A stretch of 64,000 nt of DNA from the NCBI GenBank assembly GCA_008508345.1, contig QNGE01001028.1, forward strand, positions 87,564 to 151,563, read 5' to 3'. A program made the position numbers and the translations under genes. Positions 35,701 to 48,800 of the stretch are shown piece by piece. Origin of the DNA: Paragonimus westermani (lineage: Eukaryota > Platyhelminthes > Trematoda > Plagiorchiida > Troglotrematidae). Every line of letters starts with the position of its first letter. Position 1 is the stretch's first letter. Below the pieces are notes generated by a model, which saw only the letters and a program-made list of their open reading frames with translations, did no database searches and had not been told where the DNA came from.

Positions 35701-37639
35701 AAAATTTATGGGTGTTTGTATTTGTGTCTCATCTGATAAAAGATTGATTAGTCCGAAATGTCGATTAAAATTCAGCGACTGCGATAGGTATTGACTGAAG
35801 ACGTCATCGAATACAGAGAGATTTTTTAGCGACTCCTTTTGGAAGAGACATACTAGGCTCAAACTTTTTGACAGCTAACTAGCCCAGCATATCCCTACCC
35901 GGTTTGTATTTTTCACCTTGATCCGTGGACCTGCTGAGTAACCGCTTTGACCAAATTAATATTTACATTTCTTTTGATGTAAAAACCGATATCACTGTGT
36001 CCCGAGCCACATCCGTTTGTAATTGATGGGAACCGTGTTCGTGACCACGCTATATTCTAATATAAGTTATCCAAACGTTAATGATATTTAGTTAATCTGT
36101 CATGTGTATGAGTTGGCATAATATGTGGCAATAACGAATGATGAGTGGTCACACTATGAAAACTGACTCATCAGACGTTATTTTGTATCTTCTGAAGCAG
36201 TGATAGGAAGGAAACTTTACCAAATCAACCAGCTTTGTTTGACTTTGTTTAACTTGATGTCAAAACAAAGTAGTTTTTGGAAATTTGCGAAACAGAAGCA
36301 GGGTGGTTTTCAAACGTGATCCGATTATTGTTTTGGCTATTGAAATTTTGTACATCAGTTCTATCATTAACAACAAAACATGAGATATGTACACACCTGA
36401 CCAAAGATTGCAAACATCGATTAAACAGCGCAAACATTAATATGAACCTTCTTGTGTACATCACTCACTTAATTTACTGCTGTAGTATGGATGACGGTTA
36501 GATGAAGCACGCCAAGTGTGTCTTCAACCGGATTATTTTTGGCGCCCACGTGACCACTTTAGTAGAGATAATCTTGAAACAGTAGTGCGCTGCTAACAGA
36601 ACGTATCCTAGATCGCTGTCGTTCTGCATCGCTGAGTTAAATCAGGGGTAGCCATGGTAATGTGGGATATAACTCACCTTAAATATATCCTAGTGCGAGT
36701 TTGGCTTAATCAAATACCCTAGTAATTTTTTTAAATTTTCACGGAAATATATCAAAATATCAATCGTTTTAATTTAGAGTTTTGTTCTGATAATGATTTA
36801 CAGTGAACACATATCGATTCCACATGTTAGCATATATAGCCTGGTATCGATGGGTTTAGTATATAAAAGTTACTCCTAGCAACTGAAAATCAAATCCTTA
36901 ACCATATTCACTGTGTTCAGGAGCAAATACTGTAGTTATCGTTAAAAACCCGACAAGACAGAAAATGTTTGTAAATGGGGATTATTAATGCATCTCTTAC
37001 TTTCCGAAATAAGATTTTGCTTCCGAAAGAACAGCATAAATTTTTTCCCATTTCTATTTTTTTTCAGGCGCACTTTACGAAACATTCATGGTATCACTTC
37101 TTATTTAATGAAGTCAAGCGAAATCGATAATTCGTCAGACCCTGTTACTTGTGAAAATTCACCTGCTGTCCACCAGTACTTCACCAGTCATGCGATGAAA
37201 GTTGCTTAATCAGCACGATTTGTTACCACAGGAATGTAATGCACAATAAACGCCTCTCACAGTCAGTCATTCACATGTGAAGGAAATGTTAGCGTACACA
37301 CCATGTGAGGGGAGATGAAAAACGGGGGGAAAATGTTACGGAATATCTGGTACACTATTTTGTGATTTGTTTCTACTATTCGCGTTACCAGGTGTGTTAA
37401 TAATCAGCCACAAGACTGGAATATCCTTCGAAGTTGGATTATTTTACTGTGTCACTAGGAAAAAGAACCAAACTCCTTAGTTCTCTCCTGTATGTACTGT
37501 TTCAAGAAACTGGTCAGAAGGTACTTATTCTGCAAGGACTGGGAACTAGAACGTTGCGTTCCGATATTCTGACGATTAGGATACGGGTTAACTTGACTTG
37601 TTCCTTGATTATCTATGTTCAAGTTCACCACCACTCACA
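32707..37639. other. No gene recognised
   Basis: AT-rich DNA with chance-length frames (longest 34,159-34,530 plus, 123 codons). No domain, RNA gene or repeat copy is seen. Confidence 0.5.
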
Positions 37640-37980
37640 TTTAGTCGCAGCGTTCGCATTCAGATAGACTTTCCAGTCAGCCTCTTTCGAATGGAAGCAC
37701 TAGACTCGAGTTTCGCTCTGATTAGAGCTCGTCAGTAGTGCATATCCTTGCCACGGCCGGGATTTGAACTCCGGCCATCCCAACCATGAGGCAACCGTGT
37801 TAACCACTGCGCCATTGACCTCACATTAGACACGACCGAAATATCAAATGTGAACGCTCAGCCACTCTCGCTTGTGAGCAATGATCAGGTTGTCCGATCG
37901 TCTCGAGAGGAGACACAGTAACCGTTCTGTTAACTCCAACCTATAACCCCGTGAGAATAAACCAAATCTCTGACTACTCA
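37640..37980 (-). repeat. Hammerhead SINE, copy C (nearly complete)
   Basis: A second nearly full-length copy, read on the minus strand. The 5' leader has CACGGGGTTATAGG, GGAGTTAAC and CTCTCGAGACGATCGG. The tRNA-like promoter runs about 37,750-37,820 with TGGCGCAGTGG and GAGTTCAAATCCCGG, and the hammerhead is at 37,697-37,741. The body has GAAAGAGGCTGACTGGAAAG and a TGTGAGTGGTGGTGAACTTG tail segment. It lacks the AATAAACCAAATC...GACTACTC tail at its 3' end. An inverted copy of that tail (37,956-37,980, plus orientation) instead sits at its 5' end, which is unexpected for a simple insertion. The 3' limit is approximate. Confidence 0.85.
37697..37741 (-). ncRNA. Minimal type I hammerhead ribozyme in SINE copy C
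   Basis: On the minus strand: stem I GCACTA, core CTGACGA, stem II GCTCT-AATC-AGAGC, GAAA, a minimal stem III within ACTCGAGT, cleavage triplet GTC, and stem I 3' strand TAGTGC. Stem I is a perfect 6-bp duplex and stem II a perfect 5-bp duplex. The variable core position 7 is C instead of T as in copy B; the core tolerates any base there. The stem III segment ACTCGAGT is self-complementary, so two molecules could pair through it, as proposed for other minimal hammerheads. It is the best-preserved ribozyme of the window. Activity is inferred. Confidence 0.9.
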
Positions 37981-39520
37981 CTAGGTTGTCTGTCTTTTTT
38001 TCTTTTCCTGCAAACCCCGTGAATTAATAGATCGCTTTATGGCTCTAAAAGTGTTGAGTTAGTATACGACACTGCGTGACAAACAGCAACATAATTGTTT
38101 CCAATACTTTGGCATTACGCGTTACCTACCGCTATCTGCTGTGAGCGGCTACTTCAAGCCGGTCGCAATGGTTTGCTCATAAATGATCAAAGCCCAAACT
38201 GGGTCCTCATATATCTTGCCAGTAGCATTCCTACGAGATCGTTAAAAACATCATACGTTCTTGCCAAAATATTCATGAGGGGAGCGATTTTGGAGAAGGG
38301 GAGGGCCTCAGGCTGCTTATCTCAAATAAGAGGATTTTGCACGAATGTGAGCTGCGTCCGGACGCATGAGACATTTTTATGTCTCCGAGCTGTCAATTGA
38401 AATGATGAACATCACACTGACAAAAAGGTGAATTTTTCACATGAACAAACGTGTTGCCTGTCATGCAGGTTGATTTTTCCAACGAATTGAAATGTAACTT
38501 GAGTTCGGTCTGTTGGGATCGTGCACAAAGTTGCAGAGAAACTAATGAGTAAATATGAATCCTTGCTAATCAAGAAAATGTTTTCGAGTTGTACGAGTTC
38601 AGTATAGAATTAATGGAGTTGATACAAAGTGAGAATAATATTTAGAACTGTAGGCTAAAACTGTACCGTTCCGCAAGACCTCGTATTAAACAAGAACCAT
38701 TTATCCCTCAATGAATTCCAAAGTTCTGACAAACTCTTGCACAGTATTAGATATTTGTAAAGTGAGAGACTGTTAGTAAGGTTGTATACATTGTGGGTGT
38801 ACACGTGGATAGAATTCGACTTAATTGTTGAAGTTGGTAAGAATGACGAAAGTTTATCTCCATCGGTATTGATCCCCAGAATAGATGGATTGTGTTGAAA
38901 TAACTAGAGTTTTGGGTTGAAGCTGCAAACAACCCATAAACCTTGGCATAGTGTATTGGGCGGATATCGCCTGATTTTCATTCCAACTTGTTTGCCGGGC
39001 TTGCTTCCACTGTAGAAATTGTCCATCAACATTTAAAAAAGGCAAACCTAGAAAGATGTCGAGAAAATCAGCTAATTATTAGTTGGTATTTGTTGCAGTG
39101 GAAAGCATTGGTCGAAATAATTTGTTTGCCTTTCAAAAATTTGTTTCAACGTGAGTTTCTTATCTGGCCGATTGATAAACAGTTTGTATTATCCATTTTG
39201 ATATCGTTGACTTGCAATACAGTTTGTATAACTTCAGCCAAATGCTACTGCACCGAAAGAGATGAGTTTCATTTCTGATTTGTGTAATATAGCATACACC
39301 AGAAAAAGCTTGCGTAAAATACTTCAATACTAACCTAAAAGCTCCCAGCAATTTTACTGAGATCGGACATTTCGACCTATCTAAAGAGTGCTAATCTCAA
39401 GGTTATTGATAGGATTTAACGAGGGAGCTGGTGTCTCATATCGATTCGATCTGGCAATCACAGCATTATCCATAAGCGATTATGTTTGAAATTTTACACA
39501 TGATAAATCAGTTGTATTTA
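37981..39520. other. No gene recognised
   Basis: Chance-length frames on both strands. No repeat copy is recognised. Confidence 0.5.
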
Positions 39521-39523
39521 ATG

Positions 39524-39765
39524 TTAGGTTAGTGAGGCAGTGGTCAACACGGCTGCCTATTAAGAGCGTATCCGGAATCCTAGTCCTCGGCCGTGGCAAG
39601 GATGTGCACTATTAACAAACTCTAACAAAAGCGAACCCCCACCCGAATGATTGTTTTCAAAAGGGGTTGGTGGACCGTCTACTTGGAAGTGGAGTCTGTG
39701 ACCGGATGAGTGAGGTTCAACTTAAAATTGACCAAATCCCTAACTACTCGTCAGTATTCTAAGTC
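39524..39765 (+). repeat. Hammerhead SINE, 5'-truncated and mutated copy
   Basis: It starts in the tRNA-like part (GAGGCAGTGGTCAACACGGC, then GGCCGTGGCAAGGATGTGCA) and runs through the body to the family tail ACCAAATCCCTAACTACTCG and TCAGTATTCTA. The ribozyme region reads TTAACAA where the core CTGANGA belongs, so it should not cleave. It defines the true 3' end of the family together with copy B. Confidence 0.8.
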
Positions 39766-40719
39766 ACATCGTACTTGTTCTACGTGTTTGTCGATGTTGG
39801 TGACTGTGATTTTGTCCTTGTAATTGAGTTCCTCATATCACCCATAAGCTTGTAAAGTTTTTCATTAGGTGCGATGCTGTGATGTCTTTTATGTCGAAGC
39901 AACAATACAATCAGTGCACTTATATGGTTATTTGTATTCTACTTCCTGAACAATCTCACATGTGATGTTTTCTGACTCTGGAAAGACAGAATGTTTTCGA
40001 TCCAAACTCGGAATTCAGATGGTCAGAAATTCAGTTCAAAAGCTGCCGGAAATCCATCACGCTGTTTCTGTCCGAAATCCGTCTCACACAAAACAAAAGT
40101 TAACCAAAACGTGTATGTTTTCAGCAACCAGTTTCTGTACGCCATCTAGCTTCGTAATTCAGTCATCTCATATCTGTTAAATAACACCGGGCAAAGTTCG
40201 CTCATTATCGAGCTTTAACCTGTATACGAATGGGTTGATAAGAAAGCTTTTCCCCACATCGATCCCAGATCGAAAGACAGTGGTTAGACAAAAGTTTCTA
40301 ATCAGCAGGTTTTCGCTGTGAGCTGAGCGAGTTATCAGATTATTTTCGTAAGTGTGAAGTAAAGATGTACGAAACATATTTTTGATAACTCTTTCTCTAG
40401 CTAAACCGTTTACAGTGTAGTTAACAAAACGTGTTATGAGACGAAGCGTAAAAATCCAGCTGATACCAGTCATCTTGTAGACGTCACCAAAGTATTTTGA
40501 ACTGATTACATGGTTGCCAACACGACTTGAAATAATCTGCTAGTGTATTTCGGGGAGCGCCAAATTGACAACAAAACTTTAAAGTGTGTTCTCGCAAGAC
40601 TTCTGCTTAGTCCTCGCAAATTTCATGAACACAAAACAGCCATTACCACTCTGCAAAAACTGTTATTTTTGACCATGAGACGTAACATTTAGTCGGCATC
40701 CAGTGTTTTCTAACTAACT
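39766..40719. other. No gene recognised
   Basis: No coding or RNA signal is supported. Confidence 0.5.
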
Positions 40720-40865
40720 GGAATTTAAACCCCGGCCACCTTCTCATCAGAGAGCCGTGTTGACCGGTGCGCCTCTCACTTTAAAGTAGACAGGACTAAA
40801 CTATCTTGTGCAAGCACTTAGTCATACTCGAATGTGAGCATTGCTTACATAATTCTTCCCAGTTG
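40720..40865 (-). repeat. Hammerhead SINE, degenerate head fragment
   Basis: The minus strand shows the tRNA-like part (plus-strand ATTTAAACCCCGGCC, GAGCCGTGTTGACCGGTGCG) and leader remnants such as GAATGTGAGCATTGCTTA, matching TTGTGAGCAATGATCA of better copies. The hammerhead and body are absent or unrecognisable. Confidence 0.6.
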
Positions 40866-43800
40866 TTTCATTTATTTATGGCAGTCCGATTGAGCAGGAC
40901 TATGTGGTGAAGAGGTTACATGTGTGGACCACGTTCAGCCGTTCATCCACAGATGGTTGTATTGAAACGAGCCCAGAGACAATAAATTTACACTAATGTA
41001 TTCAATCTGGGGAATTTATGTTATTAAATGTCAGCAAAAAAGCTAGGGAAGTTTGGTCTTTTATATAACGCGAACCTTATCTGTCACGATAAAACAACAG
41101 TCCTTTTTATGAAGTATAAACGGATTTCGAAGGCGAGCCACTAAGTCCAAGACAGTAGGTTTTGAGTTTGCAATTCATGATTCACTCTCCTGTGTACATT
41201 TCAGACTTGAACACTTAGTCTAAGTAGTTAATATTCCAATTGTTCTGAGGCCATTGTGAGTTGTCGGATGCATTCATGAATCTCAACTCTACTGTCGACT
41301 ATTCCGTCTTGTTACAGGATCGGAAAATAATATGATAAAACAGCAGTTATTTGTTAGTTTGGTGTTTGTTGCCGCTCGATTGGTTTAGGTGGACGCAACC
41401 GACCTTGGTTTAGCAGATTGCTATAGCTACAGATTCTTTGGATTGACTCACTAAACATACGTATTTTGTGTGAATTCTAACAAGAGAAGAAGCGATCCCC
41501 TCAGAATGTTGGTATTATCTGGAACAAGTATGTTTTGATAATTTATTTTCCCATTGCTTGTTGTCCGGTTCGTTTTTTTACCAACGGTACCTAGAAACGC
41601 ATTACTCCACTTAATGATGTGATCTCACCAAGTTTCAAGTATCGTCTGTTTATACGTCTGATTAGTTAATCTACCTCCTCAGTAACTGCGAACTACAGTG
41701 TAACCTAAAGAACACACCTCATAATTAATTTACTTTCCCACTTAAGTGAACCCCATGGTATTTCCCAAATAACCGCCCGTGAAAATTCATGTAGACAATG
41801 TCGTTTTTAGAGTCAGAAGTTTCGAAAAATTCGCCGTCTGTTTGCTTGTTCATCTCCTGTAAATACTGTCTTCTCAATACAAATCAAGTGGTCAGTAGGC
41901 GTGCAGTTCAGCGTTTGAATCCATTAAATCAAAAACCACGACTGCTCCGAGGATAACGGAACACGTCAGAAACCTCAATTTGCAGTCTACGTGTCTTCAG
42001 TCAACTGGCTAATGAATCAAGTTGATTTTGTGCAGGTTATTAGAATAAATCAACAGAATTTCATTAAAGTAAGTAATCTACACGATAATTGGCGTAGTTC
42101 AAATTTCCTTGAAGACAGCCACACACGCTTTACTTCTACACCGGATGAAGTCATGCAGACTTCTGCAAATAGTCTGCAACCGACCAAAGAGCGACTATGG
42201 ACAACATGCGTTTTTGATAGAAATTGCTAAGGCATTTATTCGATGCTCACCAGCGAACTGGTAGGCAGCTGTTTCGACATACTCTGGCCTCCGTGACAAT
42301 ACACAACCTGTTCCACCAAACCCACGTGAGTTTCAGATAGCTTGACCATATATCTATTCGGAGAAGGCAAATCTCGTGTTCTCTAGCACCTACGGTAGAC
42401 ACTACCCTGTGGTCTACTTCCCAGTGTGGTCACCACCTTTGGGGGAGAACACTTACCAACTAGTTGGAGATGCTGACTTTGGTGAAGTGGACATTTCAAT
42501 CTAAAGCCCCAAGGCCATTTGTAGATACACACCACTGAACCATATGTCTATAGCAAACGTGATAAAAAGCGTTGATAGGAGCAGTCCGTCTTATTTTTAC
42601 GTCACTCGCATAAGGACAGTTTGGTACACACCGTGTTGTTTTAACGCAAACATACATATATCGTCAAGAGTGTTATAGAAATTATAGTTTTACCCCAGCG
42701 TTAATTAGATGTACATAGTTATTTTATAGCGAAACTCATACGGACTGTTCATATGCAAACTTTTTATCACTCCTCGTCGGACTGACAGCTTGTTATTCTG
42801 ATGTTAGTTCTTCTTCATCTTATTGTTCAGGATACTATGGAAGCGGAAGATGTATGCGATGTGGTCGGTATTTGAAGCTAACGAGGTCTGTGAATGTAAG
42901 GCACTCTGTTCATAGAGAAGACTGAACACCATTAGACGGAGAGCAATTCATAGTTGATCTCCAGGTGTGCAGGATACACCAAGTTACACAAACACGTGAG
43001 TTAACTGTTGCGCACAGATGCAAGGGGTCAGTGCTGTTCATCACACGATCAACTCTGGCAGTGCAAAAGCGCCACGATCCGGCAAATAACCCGACAATAA
43101 AGCTGTTATTATTAAGCCCTTGAGCAAAGTTTGAAGCAAGTCAAGTTCTTTCAAAATGCATCGTTCGTCGTTACTGTGGCAACGACAGTGAAGAATCACC
43201 GTGGTATTTTTCTTTCTGTTTGCTTTGGCGTGCCATTTTAGTCGACCAAGATTCTATGTCGACAAAATATCCGTAAATAGGCTATAAAAGTTCCTACACA
43301 AGTGTTTATTACACTAGTGACATTTTGTAATGTTCGTTAATTCGGTGTTGTTGCGAGTATCCTCACGTTTGCCCGACCGGAATGCATTTGTGACATTTTA
43401 TGTTAAGTGAGTAGTTACTTGTTATTTTTGAGCCATTAACTTGAAAATTACATCATCATATGATAGGCCCAGCCGAATTCATTTACCTCTCTTGTCATAT
43501 GATTCTGAAAGTTGTCTTCAACATAAAGTCTGAGTTGAAAAATATTTGCTATGATTCTGCAGACACAAGATGGGCCCATTTCGACTCACCATCTAAGTCA
43601 CAATTGCATTAATTCTAAGTATATTTTGAAGGGTAAACTGTTTACAAACAATTTTCAAAGCTAAGCTGAACGAGTACCATTGGAAAGTAAATTCAGATTA
43701 ATAAAGGAAGACGAAATTCGACTCGTTTTTCACTTCTACAGATCACCTATAAACATTCAGACAATGCACTAACGATGTCATGGTTTTGGTAAATATTAAA

Positions 43801-46800
43801 CCAGTTGGTAGACGTTCCGTCACATATATCGCGTACTTAACATTTATCACATCTAATTTGTATGTGACACATATGGTACTGTTCAACCGAGACCTCTACA
43901 AAGTGAGTGAATAACGTACTAAGAGAAACGGTTAATTTAAGTAACGGAAAATACAGGCGATGTATCTTAAAAAACCCAGAGCTGATCTATCGGCAGAAAC
44001 AAGTAGACCTATGGCCATACAACGTGGCGATCGATCGCCAATTAACAAATCTTCGATTGGTGCAGCTGGTGTAAACGTCATTTACACACGAAGGTCATAT
44101 CTAGGTTAGCAAAGTGAGAACACGAAACCAACAGACAAACTATCAGAATTTGTTTAAAAAAACAGTTTATGTGCTCTGCATTCTAAACCCGATTATTCCA
44201 AATTTCGTAACACGCTGTTTGAGAAATTATTTGTGATTTTCTTCAACTAGCATTAACCACCAAACTTTATATAGTTGTTAGAAGTGAGAAGAGTTAGTTG
44301 GTTACACTTTATCTCCTCTCGCACAAACATCAGATGATACTAACCCTTCTTAATTAATCAGTAAAATACGGTGAATCTTGCTAGATAAATTAGATATGCA
44401 AAATATTTTCACCATACAAAGGTTATTCAGTAATTTGTCGTAATTTGGTGGCAGCTTATTGTAATCAGTAGAATATTTAACCTGGCTCGCTTTATTTGTT
44501 GTTTTAAAGAAAACCCCTTATCACAATCAATTACCCAAAAAATTGCTGAGATAACATTGCCAGTTTTTTCCCCATCTCATTATTCCTATACGGTTTGACG
44601 TAAATATTTGAAACTTGGCCCCCACTTTTAATACGTGCCCGGTGATATCGTCAACTCCCGTTATACGACACATGTATCCGAAACAATAACGAATTACTTG
44701 AGTGTTTTCCCTCAGAACTATCACTCAGGCTTCTCTCGATACGCTTCCATAAGCTGTTGACATTTCGACAGTTTTATCTTTTTCACTCGACTGAAGTGGA
44801 GTGTTTGAAGAGATGTGGTGCATGACTGAGGTCCCTGGATGCTTGTCATTTGCTTGGCGGAGTTTTGCTTGCGAAATCAGAGCGGTGTTCTTCAGTTTTT
44901 ATCTTATTCTCGTGGAAGTATTCTGTATGAACTCACTCCAAGTCTTAGCAAGAAATAATTTTTCAAAAAAGTTTCCCCTCAGTTTTGTTTCGGAGAATGT
45001 TAAGCACTACCCCGTCTCATTTACAAGTCTTATGATTAAGCTGGAAAACAACAGAGTACGACACACTTTGGAAATTCGTTGGTTAGGTATCTATAAACAA
45101 AGCTGTGTAGATAAACGCCAACAAAATATTGGTTTTATGAGAAGAATCCCTGTAAAATTGAGCAGGGCATAACAGAGTGACACATTTACAGAAGAACTAC
45201 ATGGATGCGGGTTGGTTTTATTGACTAATTTCACACCTTCGTGTTTCGATAGTCATAACCGTTATATCAAACTGATTTACTCAAACAGGGACGTTACATA
45301 ACTGTAGGAATTCCGTGAAATCCTTGCCAGAGATTTTGAGTAGAAAGACTGTCCGCACTACCGTCTATTTTCATAAGTATCACAAACCCAACAGACAGAA
45401 TTCCATAAGAAATTTCCTTACTAACTAACAAGCTACCGGTAATTTGTTCACGCCCACCAGTAAGTTGGAAAATCTCTTATACGGCTTGCTGTGTACCATA
45501 ATAGTTATTTCAAACCGGATGCTGTAAAATACAACTTACGGGGGTGTGTACGTCCTTTTTGCATGCAATAAACATATTTTTTGTGGCCGGTAAATGAAAG
45601 ACCACTCTCTTCTGCAGTAAACACGAATTTAAAGAGGAGCTGTTAGTCTCAGCTTACCTTAATAATCGTGCAAATTTCGTGTATACTGTAGGACAGCAGT
45701 CACGCATGCCAAACGCTTGAGCTAGCGAAGAAAACAGTGGAGTAACATGCATGGAATTATTTGGCTAAAACTGTAAACCACTTTTTAACCTAGCCAGCAC
45801 CAATATGACTTACTGCAAACAATGTCACATCATTTCACAGGTGCGCATACACCTCCATTAGTTGTGACGTTGGAACTCTCATGTATTTACTCGGGTCATT
45901 CTGACGACTACTCGTTTGATATTCATTAGTAACCTTATACTGGTGATCTTGGTGGGATTAAAAAGCACCTCCTCTATGAGGTTATTGCAATCATATGAGC
46001 TCTTTTCTGGCTGCCGCAAGTCAACTCCGGAGCACCGATGTCATGAAGCACTACATATGATATGGACTAGGCATACTCAATTTTCCACCTGTACAAACCA
46101 GCCAGAGCTGGTTGATAAAGCTGAGTGGATGCGTAGTATTCAATGAAAGAATACCGCACTTTGAAACCGGTTATTGGATTTTTGAGCCAATGCTCAATGT
46201 ATTACATTGGTGCAATTTATTCGATATCTGTTCTTGCAGTTCCAGCTTGCTATCAAGAATTCTATGTGCAGTAAGCTGTAGTGAGTATTCAGCTACACAA
46301 GACTGTTGATTTCTTTTGGGAAAAGGGAGAACCGTCGTTATGACCAGAATCAGAGTGAAATAGCAACTTCGGTTCAAAGACAGACGAATTGGTTTTATTA
46401 ATGTATTGAAGTTTGATATATTCAGTCCAACCTTACACCATGGAAAACATTGAAAACGCACCTAAAAGTACAAATAATCGAAAATTGAGTAAATTGAAAA
46501 GAGTTTCTTACCTACAGGTGTAGTGAATGTTACAGCGACCCACAAAACTCGCATAACTGTAAGGAAGAAGCGAAAATTAATTCGAGTGCTACTTGATTAA
46601 TGCCACATCTCTGTTTTAGGTTCAGTTTTGCCACAATACTAGATGACATGCTTCATCAGTACGTCAACAAAAAGTCACTTTTTATTCCGGGTTCACTCCC
46701 TGAGGCTATAACACTTGGGATAGCGATCTGCCAATCGTTCACTCACCAATCATCTGTGTCCTCTCTTTGATACAAGATGTTTACTTTTCAGCAAACAATT

Positions 46801-48407
46801 TGTGCTTCTAGCAGATGATCAGTAAGACTACCAACCACCATTCGACATACTGAAATGGTTTCCGGTACAATTATGGAGGAATCCTAATGGCTATACTTTA
46901 AGGTAGTATCCAGACCGCTTGCTTGATCATGACCAAATTCCAAAATATACGTACGAGCACGCGACATCCTGCAATATTCGCAATAGTATACACGTTTTTT
47001 CCCATTCTCCATTTGTTACCGCATTGTCAATCACCCACATTCGTTACCCATTCTCAGTGTGTGAGTCGTTTATTTTTCACAAATTAAAAATATCTCTATG
47101 TCGGCAAACCGAACAGATTCTTCTTCACAAGCGAACCAATGAACGTCACCACACCGTTACCCCTTTTGTGAAGTTACATACATTGGACGTACGATTGTTT
47201 GCATACCAATCTTTATATTTTCGGCATCCTACTCCCTTCTAGTCCTATGAGTATGTTCATCCGTATCAAGCAGTCATATCAGTTACACGTTGTACATGTT
47301 CTAAGTGAATTTTTATCTGATTCTAACGAGTCGTTATTCTTGGCTAAGGATAGCGATTCAGTTCCACTCAACCCACTTCCGAAACTTTCCCGTACGTTTG
47401 TCTGTGAACACGTCGAAATGGCTGCTTATTATCTATCACAAACGGTGTTTTCTGGTGTACACACAATCAGCATAAGACATGCTCAATGTGTGGGTCCGCG
47501 CAGAGCTGGATGGTGGGTTTAAATCCTATTTTACTAAGCATCTGATTGGTCGACAGGAAAGTAATCAAAATTTCACGGTTTAACTGATTTGTAAAACGAC
47601 ACCGAGTATTTTGAGTTGTCTCATCAGTCCAGACTACCAAAGTACGCGTGGGTTGACTTTATATAGGCAGTGCCTATGTATTCACATATAAGCAGTTTAT
47701 CCTCTTTTGACGCACAAACAATGCTGGAAACAGAATCCTCATTGCTGGAGACCTGCAGCCACGCCTTTCTTCTATTCGCTTGCAGTTTAGTGTTCACTTC
47801 CACCTAAATGCAATGGTCCTTTGGAGTTAACCCCTCTTTAAACCCACATCTCCTAGTGCAGCTGCTGCTTTGTATGGTCTTCACCTCAATCTTGCCAACA
47901 ACGGAACGGTCACCAGTCCCCGTTTCGATGAACTCGGTTGACATCAAAAAAGAGCGGCATCTGATGCATTTTGCCTGTAAACCTCTTAATACCTACGTTG
48001 TCGACTGAGTATAATCGGAATTGTCAAAAACAAATACCGAAGGTCTCACCAACAAACAGACAGATACTGAATTATCATCACTTTCTTGTAATTTTCAGTC
48101 AAATCCAACTGCTCATTCAGCTTATCATGTCGTTCCCTAGGTCCGATTGTATCCGGTAAGTTTAACTGCACACAGGTTTCCCTGGTTACTAGATACCTTA
48201 GAACGTTCATACGTGGCACAAAGATTTTCGACGGGGTACTAATTGTTGTGCTCAGTAGACTTTCAATAAACTGCCGCCGGTGTAATGTAGTGGTTGTACG
48301 GGAAATGTTGTACATCGTTTAAACTGTCATTTGACACTACAAAACTGTACAATCGTTCGCCCGATAGTTTTTGTTCTACTTCCTGGCACTGTCACTTACA
48401 CATGTGG
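40866..48407. other. No gene recognised
   Basis: About 7.5 kb of AT-rich DNA. Frames such as 44,801-45,172 plus (123 codons, TTG start) and 46,919-47,522 plus are of chance length and motif-free. No repeat copy is recognised. Confidence 0.5.
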
Positions 48408-48523
48408 CGATTACGCATGATACGAACAAGTTAAGAACCGTTTTCATCGTGGCCCTGTCAACAAACGATTACGCATGATACGAATAAGTTAAGAAACGTT
48501 TTTATCGTGGCCCTGTCAACAAA
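48408..48523. repeat. 58-bp tandem duplication
   Basis: Unit 1 (48,408-48,465) and unit 2 (48,466-48,523) differ at three positions. Each begins CGATTACGCATGATACGAA and ends GTGGCCCTGTCAACAAA. No further units flank it. It has no coding function that I can see. Confidence 0.95.
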
Positions 48524-48599
48524 CGAGGCTAAAAAGCGGAGAGGAACTTTAGCTTGTAACAAGAAGGTTTTCATTTAGATTACATCATCCCCAATTGAT

Positions 48600-48800
48600 C
48601 ACAGCATTCGTATTCAGATGGACTTTCCAGTCAGTCTCTTTCAAAAAGGATCGCTGGACTGGGGTTTCTCCTTTGTTATAGCTTGTCAGTAGTGCACATC
48701 CTTCCTACAGCCGGGAACTAGATTTCCGGCCACACCATCATGAAGCAACCGCGTTGATCGCTCTTACAGTGACATCGCATCAGGCACGACCAAGCACATT
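48600..48800 (-). repeat. Hammerhead SINE, 5'-truncated copy with broken ribozyme
   Basis: On the minus strand, the tRNA-like part (eroded), GGATGTGCACTA, the ribozyme position, and the body (GAAAGAGACTGACTGGAAAG) are in family order. The core reads CTGACAA, losing the invariant G of GA at positions 8-9; stem II is mispaired, and stem I 3' (CAGCG) no longer pairs. The ribozyme is therefore predicted inactive. Confidence 0.75.

Noticed and set aside
42241..42560. Slightly GC-richer stretch as a decayed LINE or gene
   Set aside because: Translation in all frames gave no family motif and many stops.
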